A DNA stretch of 64,000 bases from Fluviicola sp. (GTDB lineage: Bacteria > Bacteroidota > Bacteroidia > Flavobacteriales_D > Crocinitomicaceae). Positions 19,299 through 28,469 of the stretch are shown in pieces; position 1 is the stretch's first letter; the number at the start of each line of letters is the position of its first letter. Both the position numbers and the translations under genes were made by a program. Under the pieces are notes generated by a model, which saw only the letters and a list, made by a program, of their open reading frames with translations, was not told the origin of the DNA and searched no databases. Location: positions 1 to 64,000 of the forward strand of contig NZ_JAQSWB010000009.1 in NCBI RefSeq assembly GCF_029266855.1, read 5' to 3'.

Positions 19299-21935
19299 CT
19301 AAATCCTGACAATCAGTTTTACATTGAAGCGGCGTTGCGTTAAATAATTCGGGATTGAATAATACTTTCCGGATACATCCTGGACCCATTGCTTGGAAAG
19401 TACATTGTTTACGCCAAGCAAGTTAAATACTTCAAAAGAAATAATCGCGCTTTCCATCTTTTTCAGGAAGTTCCGTGTTTTTCCAGGTTTGCGGTATAAA
19501 ATATCATAAGACATTCCCATATCTACCCGGAAGTAAGCTTTCATCGTCAGGGTATCTTTGTAACGCGAATGATCCGGCGGACCATAAGGCAAGCGGGAAC
19601 CATAAGTAATCCCAACCTGAACGGTCAATTGTTCTACCCCTGGCATGTGATCCTGGAATAATACACCCACGGTTACACGCTGGTCAGTCGGTCTGCGGAT
19701 ATATCCCGGGCTCACCCGGTTTGAATCCACTGCAACCTGGTCTTCACTAAACCCGAAAATGATCTTTTCGCCTGCTGCATTATAGTAATCGTAGTAATAA
19801 TCGTCTTTGATATCTTCTTTCGTAGATAGTAACCCCAATTTAAAGAAGGACATTAAACCGGGAACGAACTCACCGTTTAGATTCAAATCCAATCCTGTTG
19901 CATATGCGACTGCGTTATTCGTTGCAAAGTAACGTGTACGAACATTGTCTACTTCGTAAGGATTTACGTCCCACAAATATTTATAATAAGCTTCTGCCGA
20001 AAATTTAAACGGAGATTCGCGTTTCCACATAAAGAAACTGTAATCCATTCCCAGCACAAAATGAGCGGACTTCTGGGATTTAACGTTTTGGTTGATTTGA
20101 CCCGTAAATGTTCTGAATTCCCTGTAAAAAGGAGGCTGATAATATAAGCCCGAAGAAAAACGGTAACGAACTCCTCTTCGAACAAATCTCCCATTTTGAT
20201 ATACATATTTTATAGGAAAATAGGTTAGAGTTAATCGTGGTGTGATGAATCCTTCACTGTTGAAGGTTGTATAAGTTCCTCTTAATCCATAATCCAAACT
20301 CAAGCCGGAACGCGACTCTTCAATCGTATCACGCAAGAAACGTTCATGGATCGTACCCACCGAGTCCTTATAGGTAATCTTCTTTGAAACCGGGATATTT
20401 TTACGCGCCTTCTTCCATTCCCAATGGTCCTGCGCATACCCATTGTAACGCTGATTATCAAGCTGCAGATTACTTTTAACGGTTTCAAACAGATCCACTT
20501 CATCTGTTGGTTCATTGACCTGGGAAAAACCTGCCGAATCCACAAATTGCCATTCGCTCAGCACATCGGTAAAATGATCCAGCTGAATTCCTGCACCGAC
20601 CTTTAATTGGTGACGGGTCTCTTTATTTTTCGTTTTGAAACTGACTGTTCCATCATGGTATACACTGATGATGTCTGCATTCAATTTGTTTCGTGCATGA
20701 TTTAAGAATCCGCCAATTCCAAGAACCGCAATAGAATCACCAAATTCCTCTTTGGACGGATCCATTTCCAATTCATTGATATAATACTCACCTAAAATAT
20801 CAAAGGTCTCACGCTCATCGCTTCGGAAGTAAGTACAGAACGTTTTTCCTTCGTATTTTTTGGAGGTATAATTCAAAGATGTTCCCACTGTTGAAGTTAA
20901 AAACTTGGTTTTTTCCTGGCCTTCAAAGTAGATATTGAATGAGTAAGCCTGATTTGCCGTCCCGAAATCTGTTTTACTGGTTTGCGGAGCAAATTGATAG
21001 GTATTTGAGGAAACATGACCAAGCATTGTCCAGCTCCAACGTTCATTGATCGTATAATTTGTGACCGCCTGTGCATCCCAAAAAACGGGATTATAATTTC
21101 CTTTGGTAGGAAGCGAATTCAACAGGTAACCATTTGCGCGATATCTCGCTCCGAATAAATACTGGAAACGATTGTGCTTTCCAATCTGATCTTCTACATG
21201 AGCTTCAACACCCAACAGGGAAGCCATTGCAGAAATACGCAGTGAATCCGGTTTTTTATAGTGAATATCCAAAACAGAACTCAGTTTATCTCCATACATA
21301 GATTGAAATCCACCGGAAGAGAAATACACATCCTGAACCAGGGCTGTATTAATAAAGCTTAAGCCCTCCTGCTGGCCCGAACGCGTTAAAAAAGGTCTGT
21401 TAATCAAAAACCCATCAACATATACTAAATTCTCATCGTAATTTCCTCCGCGTACATTGTAATTGGAAGTTAACTCATTATTAGAGTTTACTCCTGCCTG
21501 GGTAAGAACCAGCAAACTGGTAATTCCGTTCGGCATGGGAAGTTTTTGCAGGTCAATCGGAGGAATACGATCCAAGCCATTGATATCCTCCTTGGTGGTT
21601 TTTATCACCACACCATCAATAATCCCAAAATCAAAAACAACGGGGTCCAAAACGAATGAATTCACATCCGGGATCTGAACATTTTTCCGGAATTCGTTTT
21701 CAGTATCATACCGGGCAATCATCCCATATTTGTTGGGAGTAAGCTGAACCCTGAAGCGACCGTTTTGATCTGTTTTAGCAGCAATGGTGTCCGTTCCGAG
21801 AATGAAATAAACCACCACATTTTGCAATTCCACTTTGCGGTTATCAAGTACACTTCCAGTTACCTGAACTTGAGACCAAACAGTGGTCAAGGGCATAAAA
21901 ACAAGAAGAAGTAATACTAGAAATTGGTTTCGCAT
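19299..21935 (-). CDS. TonB-dependent outer-membrane receptor
   Basis: 878 aa. Signal peptide 1-21 (LVLLLLVFMPLTTVWS). A carboxypeptidase-regulatory-like domain (about 24-110; VQVTGSVLDNRKVELQNVVVYF, TDQNGRFRVQL) precedes the plug (about 125-235; LPMPNGITSLLVLTQAGVNSNNE, NYNVRGGNYDENLVYVDGF, SGGFQSMYGDKLSSVLDI) and a long beta-barrel ending in RFNVKLIVRI with a C-terminal hydrophobic strand. There is no SusD neighbour, so a glycan role is not supported; the substrate is unknown. Confidence 0.92.
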   Translation of the reverse strand: MRNQFLVLLLLVFMPLTTVWSQVQVTGSVLDNRKVELQNVVVYFILGTDTIAAKTDQNGRFRVQLTPNKYGMIARYDTENEFRKNVQIPDVNSFVLDPVVFDFGIIDGVVIKTTKEDINGLDRIPPIDLQKLPMPNGITSLLVLTQAGVNSNNELTSNYNVRGGNYDENLVYVDGFLINRPFLTRSGQQEGLSFINTALVQDVYFSSGGFQSMYGDKLSSVLDIHYKKPDSLRISAMASLLGVEAHVEDQIGKHNRFQYLFGARYRANGYLLNSLPTKGNYNPVFWDAQAVTNYTINERWSWTMLGHVSSNTYQFAPQTSKTDFGTANQAYSFNIYFEGQEKTKFLTSTVGTSLNYTSKKYEGKTFCTYFRSDERETFDILGEYYINELEMDPSKEEFGDSIAVLGIGGFLNHARNKLNADIISVYHDGTVSFKTKNKETRHQLKVGAGIQLDHFTDVLSEWQFVDSAGFSQVNEPTDEVDLFETVKSNLQLDNQRYNGYAQDHWEWKKARKNIPVSKKITYKDSVGTIHERFLRDTIEESRSGLSLDYGLRGTYTTFNSEGFITPRLTLTYFPIKYVYQNGRFVRRGVRYRFSSGLYYQPPFYREFRTFTGQINQNVKSQKSAHFVLGMDYSFFMWKRESPFKFSAEAYYKYLWDVNPYEVDNVRTRYFATNNAVAYATGLDLNLNGEFVPGLMSFFKLGLLSTKEDIKDDYYYDYYNAAGEKIIFGFSEDQVAVDSNRVSPGYIRRPTDQRVTVGVLFQDHMPGVEQLTVQVGITYGSRLPYGPPDHSRYKDTLTMKAYFRVDMGMSYDILYRKPGKTRNFLKKMESAIISFEVFNLLGVNNVLSKQWVQDVSGKYYSIPNYLTQRRFNVKLIVRI

Positions 21936-22042
21936 CTTCGATTAAACGTTGAATTGTCGAAATTAGTGTAAATGTTTCTATTTCGTTGGCACAAGCAAGC
22001 GTTTTTTATTATTTCTCGCAGAAAGAACTTTTTTTCAAGTTT

Positions 22043-22174
22043 CCCACAGACGAGCACGGAAGTACACAGAAGAAATTCTTTAGTTTCAAAAGGCTTCTGA
22101 AATGATCCAAAAAGAGTTTGTGAAAACACAATACTAAAAACCTCCGTGTCCTCAGCGTACCTCCGTGGGAGATA
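22043..22174. repeat. Imperfect inverted repeat between TonB receptor and bshC
   Basis: Left arm tcccacagacgagcacggaa (from 22043) and right arm ending ctccgtgggaga (near 22174) are imperfectly complementary, with further pairing (gtacacagaag with ctccgtgtcc). It resembles a degenerate palindromic element; no coding content seen in 21936-22183. Confidence 0.4.
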
Positions 22175-22183
22175 ACCCCAAGA

Positions 22184-23770
22184 TCAACCTTTTACCAAAT
22201 CAATCACTATCAATTCCCTTTCAAAAGGATCAATTTCCCGGTGAATCTGGTTTAAAAGTTCTTTATAAGCCCCGCTTGGTGCAAATTGCAGCCAATGAAA
22301 ATATCGTTCCTGCAGCGTGTTTTCAGGTATAATGCGCTCCGAAATAAAATCAATGGATTGAAGTACTTGTTCATGACGCTGCTTCAATTGTTTGACCAAA
22401 CGCTGTTCAAATGATTCCAGTTGTTTTTTGATGCGAACAGTTTCTGCTTCCGCAAAAGATTCGAGAGTGGCTTCAATCGATTTGGCTTTTTCTATCATCG
22501 TCGAACGCAAAGCATTGAATTCAGAATAAAGTACGGAAAGATCCAGATCATCTCCTTCATTTTCTATTAGAAACAGCTTCTTCAATTCTTCTTTTGATTC
22601 AAAATAACGTTCATTTGGCCAGTTCAATTTATCCATCCGTTTCTTCAATGCGCCATCCATCAATTGAATGGAAATGCGCTGCTGAATTAATGGGAACAGA
22701 GTATTATGCACATCAAAAACACCTTTCAACTGGATCCAGTAAGCCATTTCGCCACCACCTCCTACGTAAACCAGGTTCGGCAGAATAGTTTCCTGGTAAA
22801 CCGGGCGTAAAATCACATTGGGAGAAAAATTCTCCGGTTCTGATTCCACTAAGTTGTTTAATTCTTCCTTAGTGTAAATTTTACCGTCAATTGCCAAACC
22901 GTTTTCAACCGGCTCAATGCGCAAACGCTCACCGGCTTTCAGGTAAAATAAGTTGCAATCCCGTGACTGTGCCTGTGCTTTAAATCCGGAAGTTTCAATC
23001 AGTTTATTCGTATCCAAAACTGCATGGTGTGCCGAAGGACTTGCCATTTCCCGCAAGATTACTGGAATAAACTCACGCTTTAATTCGCGGTTATCAGGCT
23101 GAAGTACCAGCACTCCAAAGTCAGCAAACAGTTTACTGATAAATTCCTGTAAATACGAAGCATAATCCGTTTTCTCCGGAATAGCGATCAGGTTGGAAAT
23201 CTCCGTTTCTTTTCCTTCAAAAAAAGTCTTGAACTGTGACAAAATTTCCTGGAAATCATTCATATTGAAGCGACCCACAGGACCGGTCTGACTAGATTCC
23301 CACGTTAGCTTTTGACTGAACAAATGCGTCGATTTCACTTCATCAAAATCATGATCTTCGGAAGCCATCCAAAAAACAGGAACCGCTTTAAATTCATTCT
23401 GAGCTTTGTTAAATTCTTCAGCCAAACGGACCACATGCAGTACTTTATAGATCAAATAAAGCGGTCCGGCAAAAAGGGTAAGCTGATGGCCCGTCGTAAT
23501 AGTGAACGTGTTTTCGTCCTCCAGTAATTTCAGGTTTTCCAACTGACTTTGCGACGCAAAAGAACTGATCTGCCTATTCCAGGCCTGTAGCAGGTTCTGT
23601 CTTGTTGAAGAAGAATAAACTTCCTTCTTTTTTTGTGCCTGAAGCTGAAGATCCGAAATGGAATTCAATGGTGTTGTAAGAAATTGCCCGAATGTTGATT
23701 GATTCCCGAAAGCATGGGAAAAAGATGAAAACTGTTTGATTTTATCTCGAGCGATTGTTGTATGACTCAT
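22184..23770 (-). CDS. bshC: Bacillithiol synthase BshC (cysteine-adding)
   Basis: 528 aa, as expected for BshC, which adds cysteine to GlcN-malate in the last step of bacillithiol synthesis. Diagnostic segments: TITTGHQLTLFAGPLYLIYK, VPVFWMASEDHDFDEVKST, GVLVLQPDNRELKREF, YVGGGGEMAYWIQLKGVF. A long helical coiled-coil region lies near 400-480. bshA and bshB are not in the window. Its 5' side (23771-24076) holds no gene: only a purine/pyrimidine-rich direct/inverted stretch (ccctctaaagggag), the TCCGCCGCGGCGGA palindrome and the next gene's promoter. Confidence 0.93.
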   Translation of the reverse strand: MSHTTIARDKIKQFSSFSHAFGNQSTFGQFLTTPLNSISDLQLQAQKKKEVYSSSTRQNLLQAWNRQISSFASQSQLENLKLLEDENTFTITTGHQLTLFAGPLYLIYKVLHVVRLAEEFNKAQNEFKAVPVFWMASEDHDFDEVKSTHLFSQKLTWESSQTGPVGRFNMNDFQEILSQFKTFFEGKETEISNLIAIPEKTDYASYLQEFISKLFADFGVLVLQPDNRELKREFIPVILREMASPSAHHAVLDTNKLIETSGFKAQAQSRDCNLFYLKAGERLRIEPVENGLAIDGKIYTKEELNNLVESEPENFSPNVILRPVYQETILPNLVYVGGGGEMAYWIQLKGVFDVHNTLFPLIQQRISIQLMDGALKKRMDKLNWPNERYFESKEELKKLFLIENEGDDLDLSVLYSEFNALRSTMIEKAKSIEATLESFAEAETVRIKKQLESFEQRLVKQLKQRHEQVLQSIDFISERIIPENTLQERYFHWLQFAPSGAYKELLNQIHREIDPFERELIVIDLVKG

Positions 23771-24021
23771 GAAACAAAGTTACACATCATTTCCACTTGT
23801 AGAAATTACCATGGAAGGCAATTTGTTAAAAATAGGAAAAATGAAATCTGTAGGTTTCCAATAATCTTCTTTTCCTCCCTCTCTATCTCCCTCTAAAGGG
23901 AGAGGTTTTAATCCTACTTCTATCGGACCAAAATTCGGCATTCGTATCCGGATAACTATCGGGATGTTATCCTACCTATCCCAAATCACTTCCGCATTAA
24001 CATTTGTCGTGATTTGGTCTT

Positions 24022-24035
24022 TCCGCCGCGGCGGA
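24022..24035. repeat. 14-bp GC-only palindrome, copy 1
   Basis: TCCGCCGCGGCGGA, a perfect palindrome in AT-rich intergenic DNA. An identical copy lies inside the tRNA remnant at 42623-42636. It may be a REP-like core. Confidence 0.6.
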
Positions 24036-24049
24036 CTATCGCTTTTTCT

Positions 24050-24057
24050 TATCTTTG
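24050..24057 (+). promoter_or_regulatory. -7 box of cyclophilin promoter
   Basis: TATCTTTG, a perfect match to the Bacteroidota consensus TAnnTTTG, 19 nt before the ATG at 24077. Confidence 0.6.
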
Positions 24058-24076
24058 CACTTAAAATTTAAGAAAA

Positions 24077-24529
24077 ATGGAAGCTATCATTCGCACTGAA
24101 AAGGGAGATATGCGTGTAACCTTCTTCCAGGAAGATGCACCGAAAACAGTTGCTAACTTTGTCAAGTTGGCCAAAGAAGGATTTTACGACGGGTTAACAT
24201 TTCACCGTGTTTTACCGGATTTTGTTATCCAGGGAGGATGTCCGAATTCACGTGAAGGAGCCAAAGGAATGCCGGGAACGGGCGGACCAGGTTACAGTAT
24301 CGATTGTGAATTAACGGGTGGAAACCAGTTTCATGACCGCGGAGTTCTTTCTATGGCTCACTCAGGAAGAAATACCGGAGGATCTCAATTCTTTATTTGT
24401 CACAGCAGAAACAGAACATCACATTTAGATCGCCAGCATACTTGTTTTGGAAAAGTACTTGATGGTTTGGATATCGTTGACGACATCAGAGAGGGCGACC
24501 GTATTCTTGCAATAGAAATTCAAGATTAA
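24077..24529 (+). CDS. Cyclophilin-type peptidyl-prolyl isomerase
   Basis: 150 aa cytoplasmic cyclophilin without signal peptide. Conserved motifs: FVKLAKEGFYDGLTFHRVLPDFVIQGG (active-site Arg in FHRV), SMAHSGRNTGGSQFFICH, HLDRQHTCFGKVLDGLDIVD. Catalyses cis-trans isomerisation of prolyl bonds in protein folding. A bidirectional terminator separates it from the convergent DUF1573 gene. Confidence 0.95.
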   Translation: MEAIIRTEKGDMRVTFFQEDAPKTVANFVKLAKEGFYDGLTFHRVLPDFVIQGGCPNSREGAKGMPGTGGPGYSIDCELTGGNQFHDRGVLSMAHSGRNTGGSQFFICHSRNRTSHLDRQHTCFGKVLDGLDIVDDIREGDRILAIEIQD

Positions 24530-24542
24530 AATAAACCAGGCA

Positions 24543-24580
24543 AAAAAAGAGGGGTGGAAAAATTTCCACCCCTCTTTTTT
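24543..24580. terminator. Bidirectional rho-independent terminator
   Basis: A 38-nt palindrome: aaaaaagaggggtggaaa, centre, tttccacccctctttttt. A-run on one side and T-run on the other, between convergent genes. Confidence 0.93.
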
Positions 24581-24593
24581 AATATAAAGATTC

Positions 24594-25034
24594 TTAGTTT
24601 GCAGTTCCTTCAGTAGTTTCCTGAGGCAATACTTTACCGGTAATTGTTAAGATAATCGGCTCCGTAGAAGCATTTGTTGTTACAGTAATTGTTTTGGTAA
24701 ACTGACCAACACGCTTCGTATCGTAATTCACAACAATCTTAGACGATTTTCCTTTTGCAATCGGTTCAGTTGGCTTTTCAGCAGCTGTACACCCACAAGA
24801 GGTCTGAACATTTGTGATGATCAAAGGAGTTTTCCCCGTGTTTTTGAATTCAAAAATGAAAGGTTCTTTAGAATCATACTTGATTTCTGCTCTTTCTATT
24901 TTAAGCGTTTTAAAAGTGATCGGTGACTTGGTTGTAGTCTTCACTTCTTTTTTAGCCTTATCTTTTTTCTCTGCTGTTTGCGCAAATGTTCCAAATGAGA
25001 TCAATGAAACCGCAAGAATTGCTATTACTTTCAT
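24594..25034 (-). CDS. DUF1573 domain secreted protein
   Basis: 146 aa. Signal peptide 1-18 (IAILAVSLISFGTFAQ), a lysine-rich linker, then an Ig-like DUF1573 domain (FEFKNTGKTPLIITNVQTSCGCTAAE, GKSSKIVVNYDTKRVGQFTKTITVTTN). The TSCGCT motif is characteristic of the family, which is common in Bacteroidota envelopes; its molecular role is not established. Confidence 0.88.
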   Translation of the reverse strand: MKVIAILAVSLISFGTFAQTAEKKDKAKKEVKTTTKSPITFKTLKIERAEIKYDSKEPFIFEFKNTGKTPLIITNVQTSCGCTAAEKPTEPIAKGKSSKIVVNYDTKRVGQFTKTITVTTNASTEPIILTITGKVLPQETTEGTAN

Positions 25035-25348
25035 GTGTTTTAGTTTTAACTGTACAAGAATACGAACTCTTTTCTTAATGGTTGTTTAATTAACAAAAAA
25101 TTAGCCAAATTTCTAATTGCTTCCGATAGCTATCAGAATACGAATCCCAAGCTGTGCAACTTATCTGATTTTTACATTTGTGAGAAATGATATCATGGAG
25201 TAAAGCGGATACAGTTTGATCCATTCATACAATTCAGCTTTGCTATTTTGCAATTTATTAGCACCCACTTATTAATTAAAAAAACTGAGTATGCAGGGGT
25301 AATTCCATACTTAAAATTGATTCAGAAATTTGTTAGATCCTTAACAGT

Positions 25349-25414
25349 TCCATACTTCCTTCATACTATATCCATACTTGATCCATACTACACCCGTACT
25401 TCACCCCTATTTCA
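25349..25414. repeat. 11-bp tandem repeat, six degenerate units
   Basis: Units start at 25349, 25360, 25371, 25382, 25393 and 25404 with consensus TCCATACTTCA: TCCATACTTCC, TTCATACTATA, TCCATACTTGA, TCCATACTACA, CCCGTACTTCA, CCCCTATTTCA. An isolated related ccatactt lies at 25305. The repeat sits in the 470-bp gap between the DUF1573 gene start and the Nudix gene stop; I see no other feature in that gap. Confidence 0.65.
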
Positions 25415-25504
25415 CCTTCCTGTTTCCACACCTTAAGGGACAAATTCCTTCAACAAAAGATGTTTTAAGGTGTCACACTTTTGTAAACACATTCGTAAAT
25501 TATT

Positions 25505-26113
25505 TCACCAATCTTTTGCCATATCCAGCACTTCCCGGATCGAATCATAGGTATTGTTCCGGATCATTTCCCATTCCTCTTTTTCAATCCATACTGCTTG
25601 GGTTATTGACTCTTCTTCCTGCGGAAACAAATCCATCGGACCGGAATAATTCAATGCGTACCACCAATTCTTTTTAATAGTTGCTCTTCCCATATAGGAA
25701 TAGGTATGAAACGTAATTCCCAGTAAATGGTCAATTACCGGTCCTTTAATACCACATTCCTCCTCAATTTCCCTCACTGCAGCTTCCCAGGGTTGCTCAT
25801 TTGCATCCAATTTTCCCTTTGGGATATCCCATACGCCATGTCGTTCAATAAATAAATACCGCCGATCACACTTTACTATCCCTCCGGCAGCATCCATAAA
25901 CTCGTATGCATGAAAAACCTGATTGAATGCCATTTCAAAATCCTCGTAAACTACTAGTATACAAACTTCTGAAGCGGGAAAATCAAACTGATCCAAAAGC
26001 TTTGACAAATCATTTTCCAAAGAATTCAGAACCAAATTATACTCTTTTGAAGGTCTTTCTTCCGAAGAATCCAAAAATTCTATAACCGAATTATCAATAA
26101 AAACTTTGTACAT
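25505..26113 (-). CDS. Nudix hydrolase
   Basis: 202 aa from ATG 26113; a longer frame to 26341 would overlap pyrE. The N-terminal 70 residues are a family-specific extension. The Nudix box is complete at about 100-122: GKLDANEQPWEAAVREIEEE then CG, matching GX5EX7REUXEEXGU and binding divalent metal for hydrolysis of nucleoside-diphosphate-linked substrates. It is divergent from pyrE, with only 7 bp between the two start codons. Confidence 0.9.
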   Translation of the reverse strand: MYKVFIDNSVIEFLDSSEERPSKEYNLVLNSLENDLSKLLDQFDFPASEVCILVVYEDFEMAFNQVFHAYEFMDAAGGIVKCDRRYLFIERHGVWDIPKGKLDANEQPWEAAVREIEEECGIKGPVIDHLLGITFHTYSYMGRATIKKNWWYALNYSGPMDLFPQEEESITQAVWIEKEEWEMIRNNTYDSIREVLDMAKDW

Positions 26114-26116
26114 TTG
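26109..26116 (+). promoter_or_regulatory. -7 box of pyrE promoter inside the Nudix start
   Basis: TACATTTG ends 4 nt before the pyrE ATG (26121), so the pyrE message would be nearly leaderless. The box overlaps the first codons of the divergent Nudix gene. Confidence 0.55.
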
Positions 26117-26120
26117 TAAC

Positions 26121-26762
26121 ATGATTTTAAATAAAGATCGAGCACTAAAAGTAGCTGAATTTTTGCTACAAATTAAAGCAGTAAAGTTACAACCAAATTC
26201 TCCATTTACATGGGCTTCCGGTTGGAAATCGCCTATATATTGTGATAACAGAATCACACTTTCGTTTCCGGCAATCAGAACATATATTCGCCAGGGATAT
26301 GCGGAAGCAATTCTGGAACATTTCGGAAAGCCGGACATCATTGCTGGTGTTGCAACCGGTGGAATTGCCCAGGGAGCATTAGTGGCACAAGAGCTGGGAA
26401 TTCCTTTTATCTATGTTCGCAGTTCTGCAAAAGGGCACGGTATGGGGAATATGATCGAAGGTCATTTTGAAAAAGGACAGCGAATCGTTGTTATTGAGGA
26501 TCTGATCTCTACCGGGGGAAGCAGTCTGCAGGCAGTTCATGCTTTAAGAGATGCCGGATTGGAGGTAAAAGGATTGGTAGCAATCTTTACTTACGGTTTT
26601 GATCTTTCGATAAAGAATTTTGCCAATGCGGAATGTCCGTTTGTAACACTTACAGATTATGATCATTTGATCGATCAGGCACTGAAATCGGATTACGTTA
26701 CTGATTCAGATGTGAACTCCTTACGCGAATGGAAGATCAATCCTGAAAACTGGAAAAACTAA
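26121..26762 (+). CDS. pyrE: Orotate phosphoribosyltransferase
   Basis: 213 aa from ATG 26121, which fits the family; an upstream TTG at 26106 would add residues and overlap the promoter box. Converts orotate and PRPP to OMP in pyrimidine synthesis. The PRPP loop is VVIEDLISTGGSS; the catalytic flexible loop includes YVRSSAKGHGMGNMIEG; the N-terminal substrate region is SPFTWASGWKSPIYCDNR. Followed after 4 bp by the SRPBCC gene, probably in the same operon. Confidence 0.95.
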   Translation: MILNKDRALKVAEFLLQIKAVKLQPNSPFTWASGWKSPIYCDNRITLSFPAIRTYIRQGYAEAILEHFGKPDIIAGVATGGIAQGALVAQELGIPFIYVRSSAKGHGMGNMIEGHFEKGQRIVVIEDLISTGGSSLQAVHALRDAGLEVKGLVAIFTYGFDLSIKNFANAECPFVTLTDYDHLIDQALKSDYVTDSDVNSLREWKINPENWKN

Positions 26763-26766
26763 AACC

Positions 26767-27168
26767 ATGTTATTAAAGACTGAATCTTCACATGTCAACG
26801 CTTCGGCAGAGCGCGTATTTGAATTTCTTTCGGATGCAAAAAACATCGAACATTTACTACCGAAAGATAAGATCTCTGATTTTCAGTCGGATGAAAACGG
26901 CTGTTCGTTTAAGGCCCAGGGAGGAATTGTCATTCCATTGATCTATGTCTCGAAGGAACCGAATACCAAAATTTTGATGGAATCGGGTGATAAAGCACCT
27001 TTCAGCTATACCTTATCGATCATTCTTAAAGAAACCAGCGACGCAAGTTGTGAAGGTCATATTGAATTCGAAGCAAACATAAATATGTTTATGAAAATGA
27101 TGGTGGAAAAACCATTGAGCAATCTTTTCGGAGTGATGACTAAAAATTTGCAGAAACAATTTGAATAA
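26767..27168 (+). CDS. SRPBCC (START-like) family protein
   Basis: 133 aa. Polyketide-cyclase/START-like pattern: TESSHVNASAERVFEFLSDAKNIEHLLP at the N-terminus, central beta strands, and a long C-terminal helix (MVEKPLSNLFGVMTKNLQKQF). Such proteins bind hydrophobic ligands; the ligand is unknown. It sits 4 bp after pyrE. Confidence 0.82.
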   Translation: MLLKTESSHVNASAERVFEFLSDAKNIEHLLPKDKISDFQSDENGCSFKAQGGIVIPLIYVSKEPNTKILMESGDKAPFSYTLSIILKETSDASCEGHIEFEANINMFMKMMVEKPLSNLFGVMTKNLQKQFE

Positions 27169-27242
27169 TTACGAATTATTAGATCATTTATTATTCTATC
27201 AATATTCAAACTAACTCGGAATAGGAATTATTCGTAATCATC

Positions 27243-28004
27243 CTACATTTTCAACTTCTCCGAAGCGTAATTTGCTTCAAAATTTAATTCCTGGTTGTGG
27301 TAAATAGTGATTACTCCCTCCTTTTCAACCAATAGATTTCCAATCAGGTCTACTCCACGGATAATTCCGGTGAAAGGAACAGGATTTTGGCGTTCCTCGA
27401 GGATGATTTCCTCATCTTTCTTCCACAGAAAAGATTCATAAGTGCTTTTCAGGTAATCAAAATCACTTTGCCTGACATACTGATAGAATTTGTTCATGTT
27501 TTCAGTTAAAACATCCAAAACGTCCAGGACATCCGGTGATTTCCCTGAAATTTCTTCCAGGGATGTAGCATAGACCACACTCTGAACCGGTGAAAGATTT
27601 ATTCCAATTCCGATGATCGCTCCTTCTACCCTGCCATTTTTCCAATTCGTTTCGATCAGAATTCCCGCAATTTTTTGATTATCAATGAAAATATCATTCG
27701 GCCATTTAATGGTTACGTTTTTGCGTGTAAAGGATTGAATCATCCCGCGAACCGCAAGTGCAATGCCCATATTTAAATAACACAAGTGGTCGACTGACAA
27801 AAAATCAGTTTTCAAAAAATAGCTCCCGGTAAACTGTTTAGAGCCTACAGACTGCCAATTTCTACCTCTTTGTCCTCTTCCCGCCGTCTGATGCTCTGCC
27901 AAAATTACAGTCCCATGCGCCAATTTACCCTCTGAAAGTAACTTGGCAGCATAATTGTTGGTAGAGTCTACCTCATGTAATTGGATAATTTGTTGACCAA
28001 TCAT
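27243..28004 (-). CDS. birA: Biotin--[acetyl-CoA-carboxylase] ligase, catalytic type
   Basis: 253 aa. Lacks the N-terminal HTH of E. coli BirA, so it is a ligase without repressor function. Motifs: HEVDSTNNYAAKLL, AEHQTAGRGQRGRNW (biotinyl-AMP loop), KWPNDIFIDNQKIAGILIE with the catalytic Lys, IGIGINLS, and a short C-terminal SH3-like domain. Biotinylates acyl-CoA carboxylase subunits. Divergent from rsfS. Confidence 0.94.
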   Translation of the reverse strand: MIGQQIIQLHEVDSTNNYAAKLLSEGKLAHGTVILAEHQTAGRGQRGRNWQSVGSKQFTGSYFLKTDFLSVDHLCYLNMGIALAVRGMIQSFTRKNVTIKWPNDIFIDNQKIAGILIETNWKNGRVEGAIIGIGINLSPVQSVVYATSLEEISGKSPDVLDVLDVLTENMNKFYQYVRQSDFDYLKSTYESFLWKKDEEIILEERQNPVPFTGIIRGVDLIGNLLVEKEGVITIYHNQELNFEANYASEKLKM

Positions 28005-28060
28005 GTTTTATTAACAAGTATTTGCATTTAACAATCACACAAATCAAGCTAATAAATGCT

Positions 28061-28068
28061 TAGATTTG
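28061..28068 (+). promoter_or_regulatory. -7 box of rsfS-ftsH promoter
   Basis: TAGATTTG matches TAnnTTTG and lies 17 nt before the rsfS ATG at 28086. It overlaps an alternative upstream ATG (28056), which argues against that start. Confidence 0.6.
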
Positions 28069-28085
28069 TACTTACAAATTTACGA

Positions 28086-28463
28086 ATGTATAAATTAAAA
28101 AACGACATAGATTCTAAAGTACTTTGCGACGCTATCGTTGAAGGTATGCAAGAAAACAAAGCGAGAGACATCGTTGTATTAGACCTACGAAACATTTCAA
28201 GTGCAGTTACAGACTTTTTTGTCATTTGCTCCGGTGAGTCAAGTGTGCAAGTGGATGGTATTGCTTCTACAGTGGCAAGACATACACGAAAAGAGTTGCA
28301 GGAAAAACCATGGCACCAGGAAGGTAAAACAACTTCCGAGTGGGTTTTACTGGATTATGTAAGCGTAGTAGCTCATATTTTCTACAAGGATGCACGACAT
28401 TTTTATGAATTGGAAGATTTATGGTCAGATGCACTCAGAACTGACATTCCAAATTTGAATTAA
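28086..28463 (+). CDS. rsfS: Ribosomal silencing factor RsfS
   Basis: 125 aa from ATG 28086. RsfS binds uL14 on the 50S subunit and blocks subunit joining under starvation. Family motifs: DIVVLDLRNISSAVTDFFVICSGES, HQEGKTTSEWVLLDYVSVVAHIF, YELEDLWSDA. The start follows from the promoter box at 28061-28068. ftsH begins 6 bp after its stop, a common neighbour in Bacteroidota. Confidence 0.94.
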   Translation: MYKLKNDIDSKVLCDAIVEGMQENKARDIVVLDLRNISSAVTDFFVICSGESSVQVDGIASTVARHTRKELQEKPWHQEGKTTSEWVLLDYVSVVAHIFYKDARHFYELEDLWSDALRTDIPNLN

Positions 28464-28469
28464 TCTATT

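Noticed and set aside
25248-25677. Plus-strand frames across the 11-bp repeat region
   Set aside because: Low-complexity translation, no plausible start context, and the second half is antisense to the Nudix gene.
26114-26341. Longer Nudix start extending to 26341
   Set aside because: It would overlap the first 220 bp of pyrE on the opposite strand; ATG 26113 gives a complete family-length protein.
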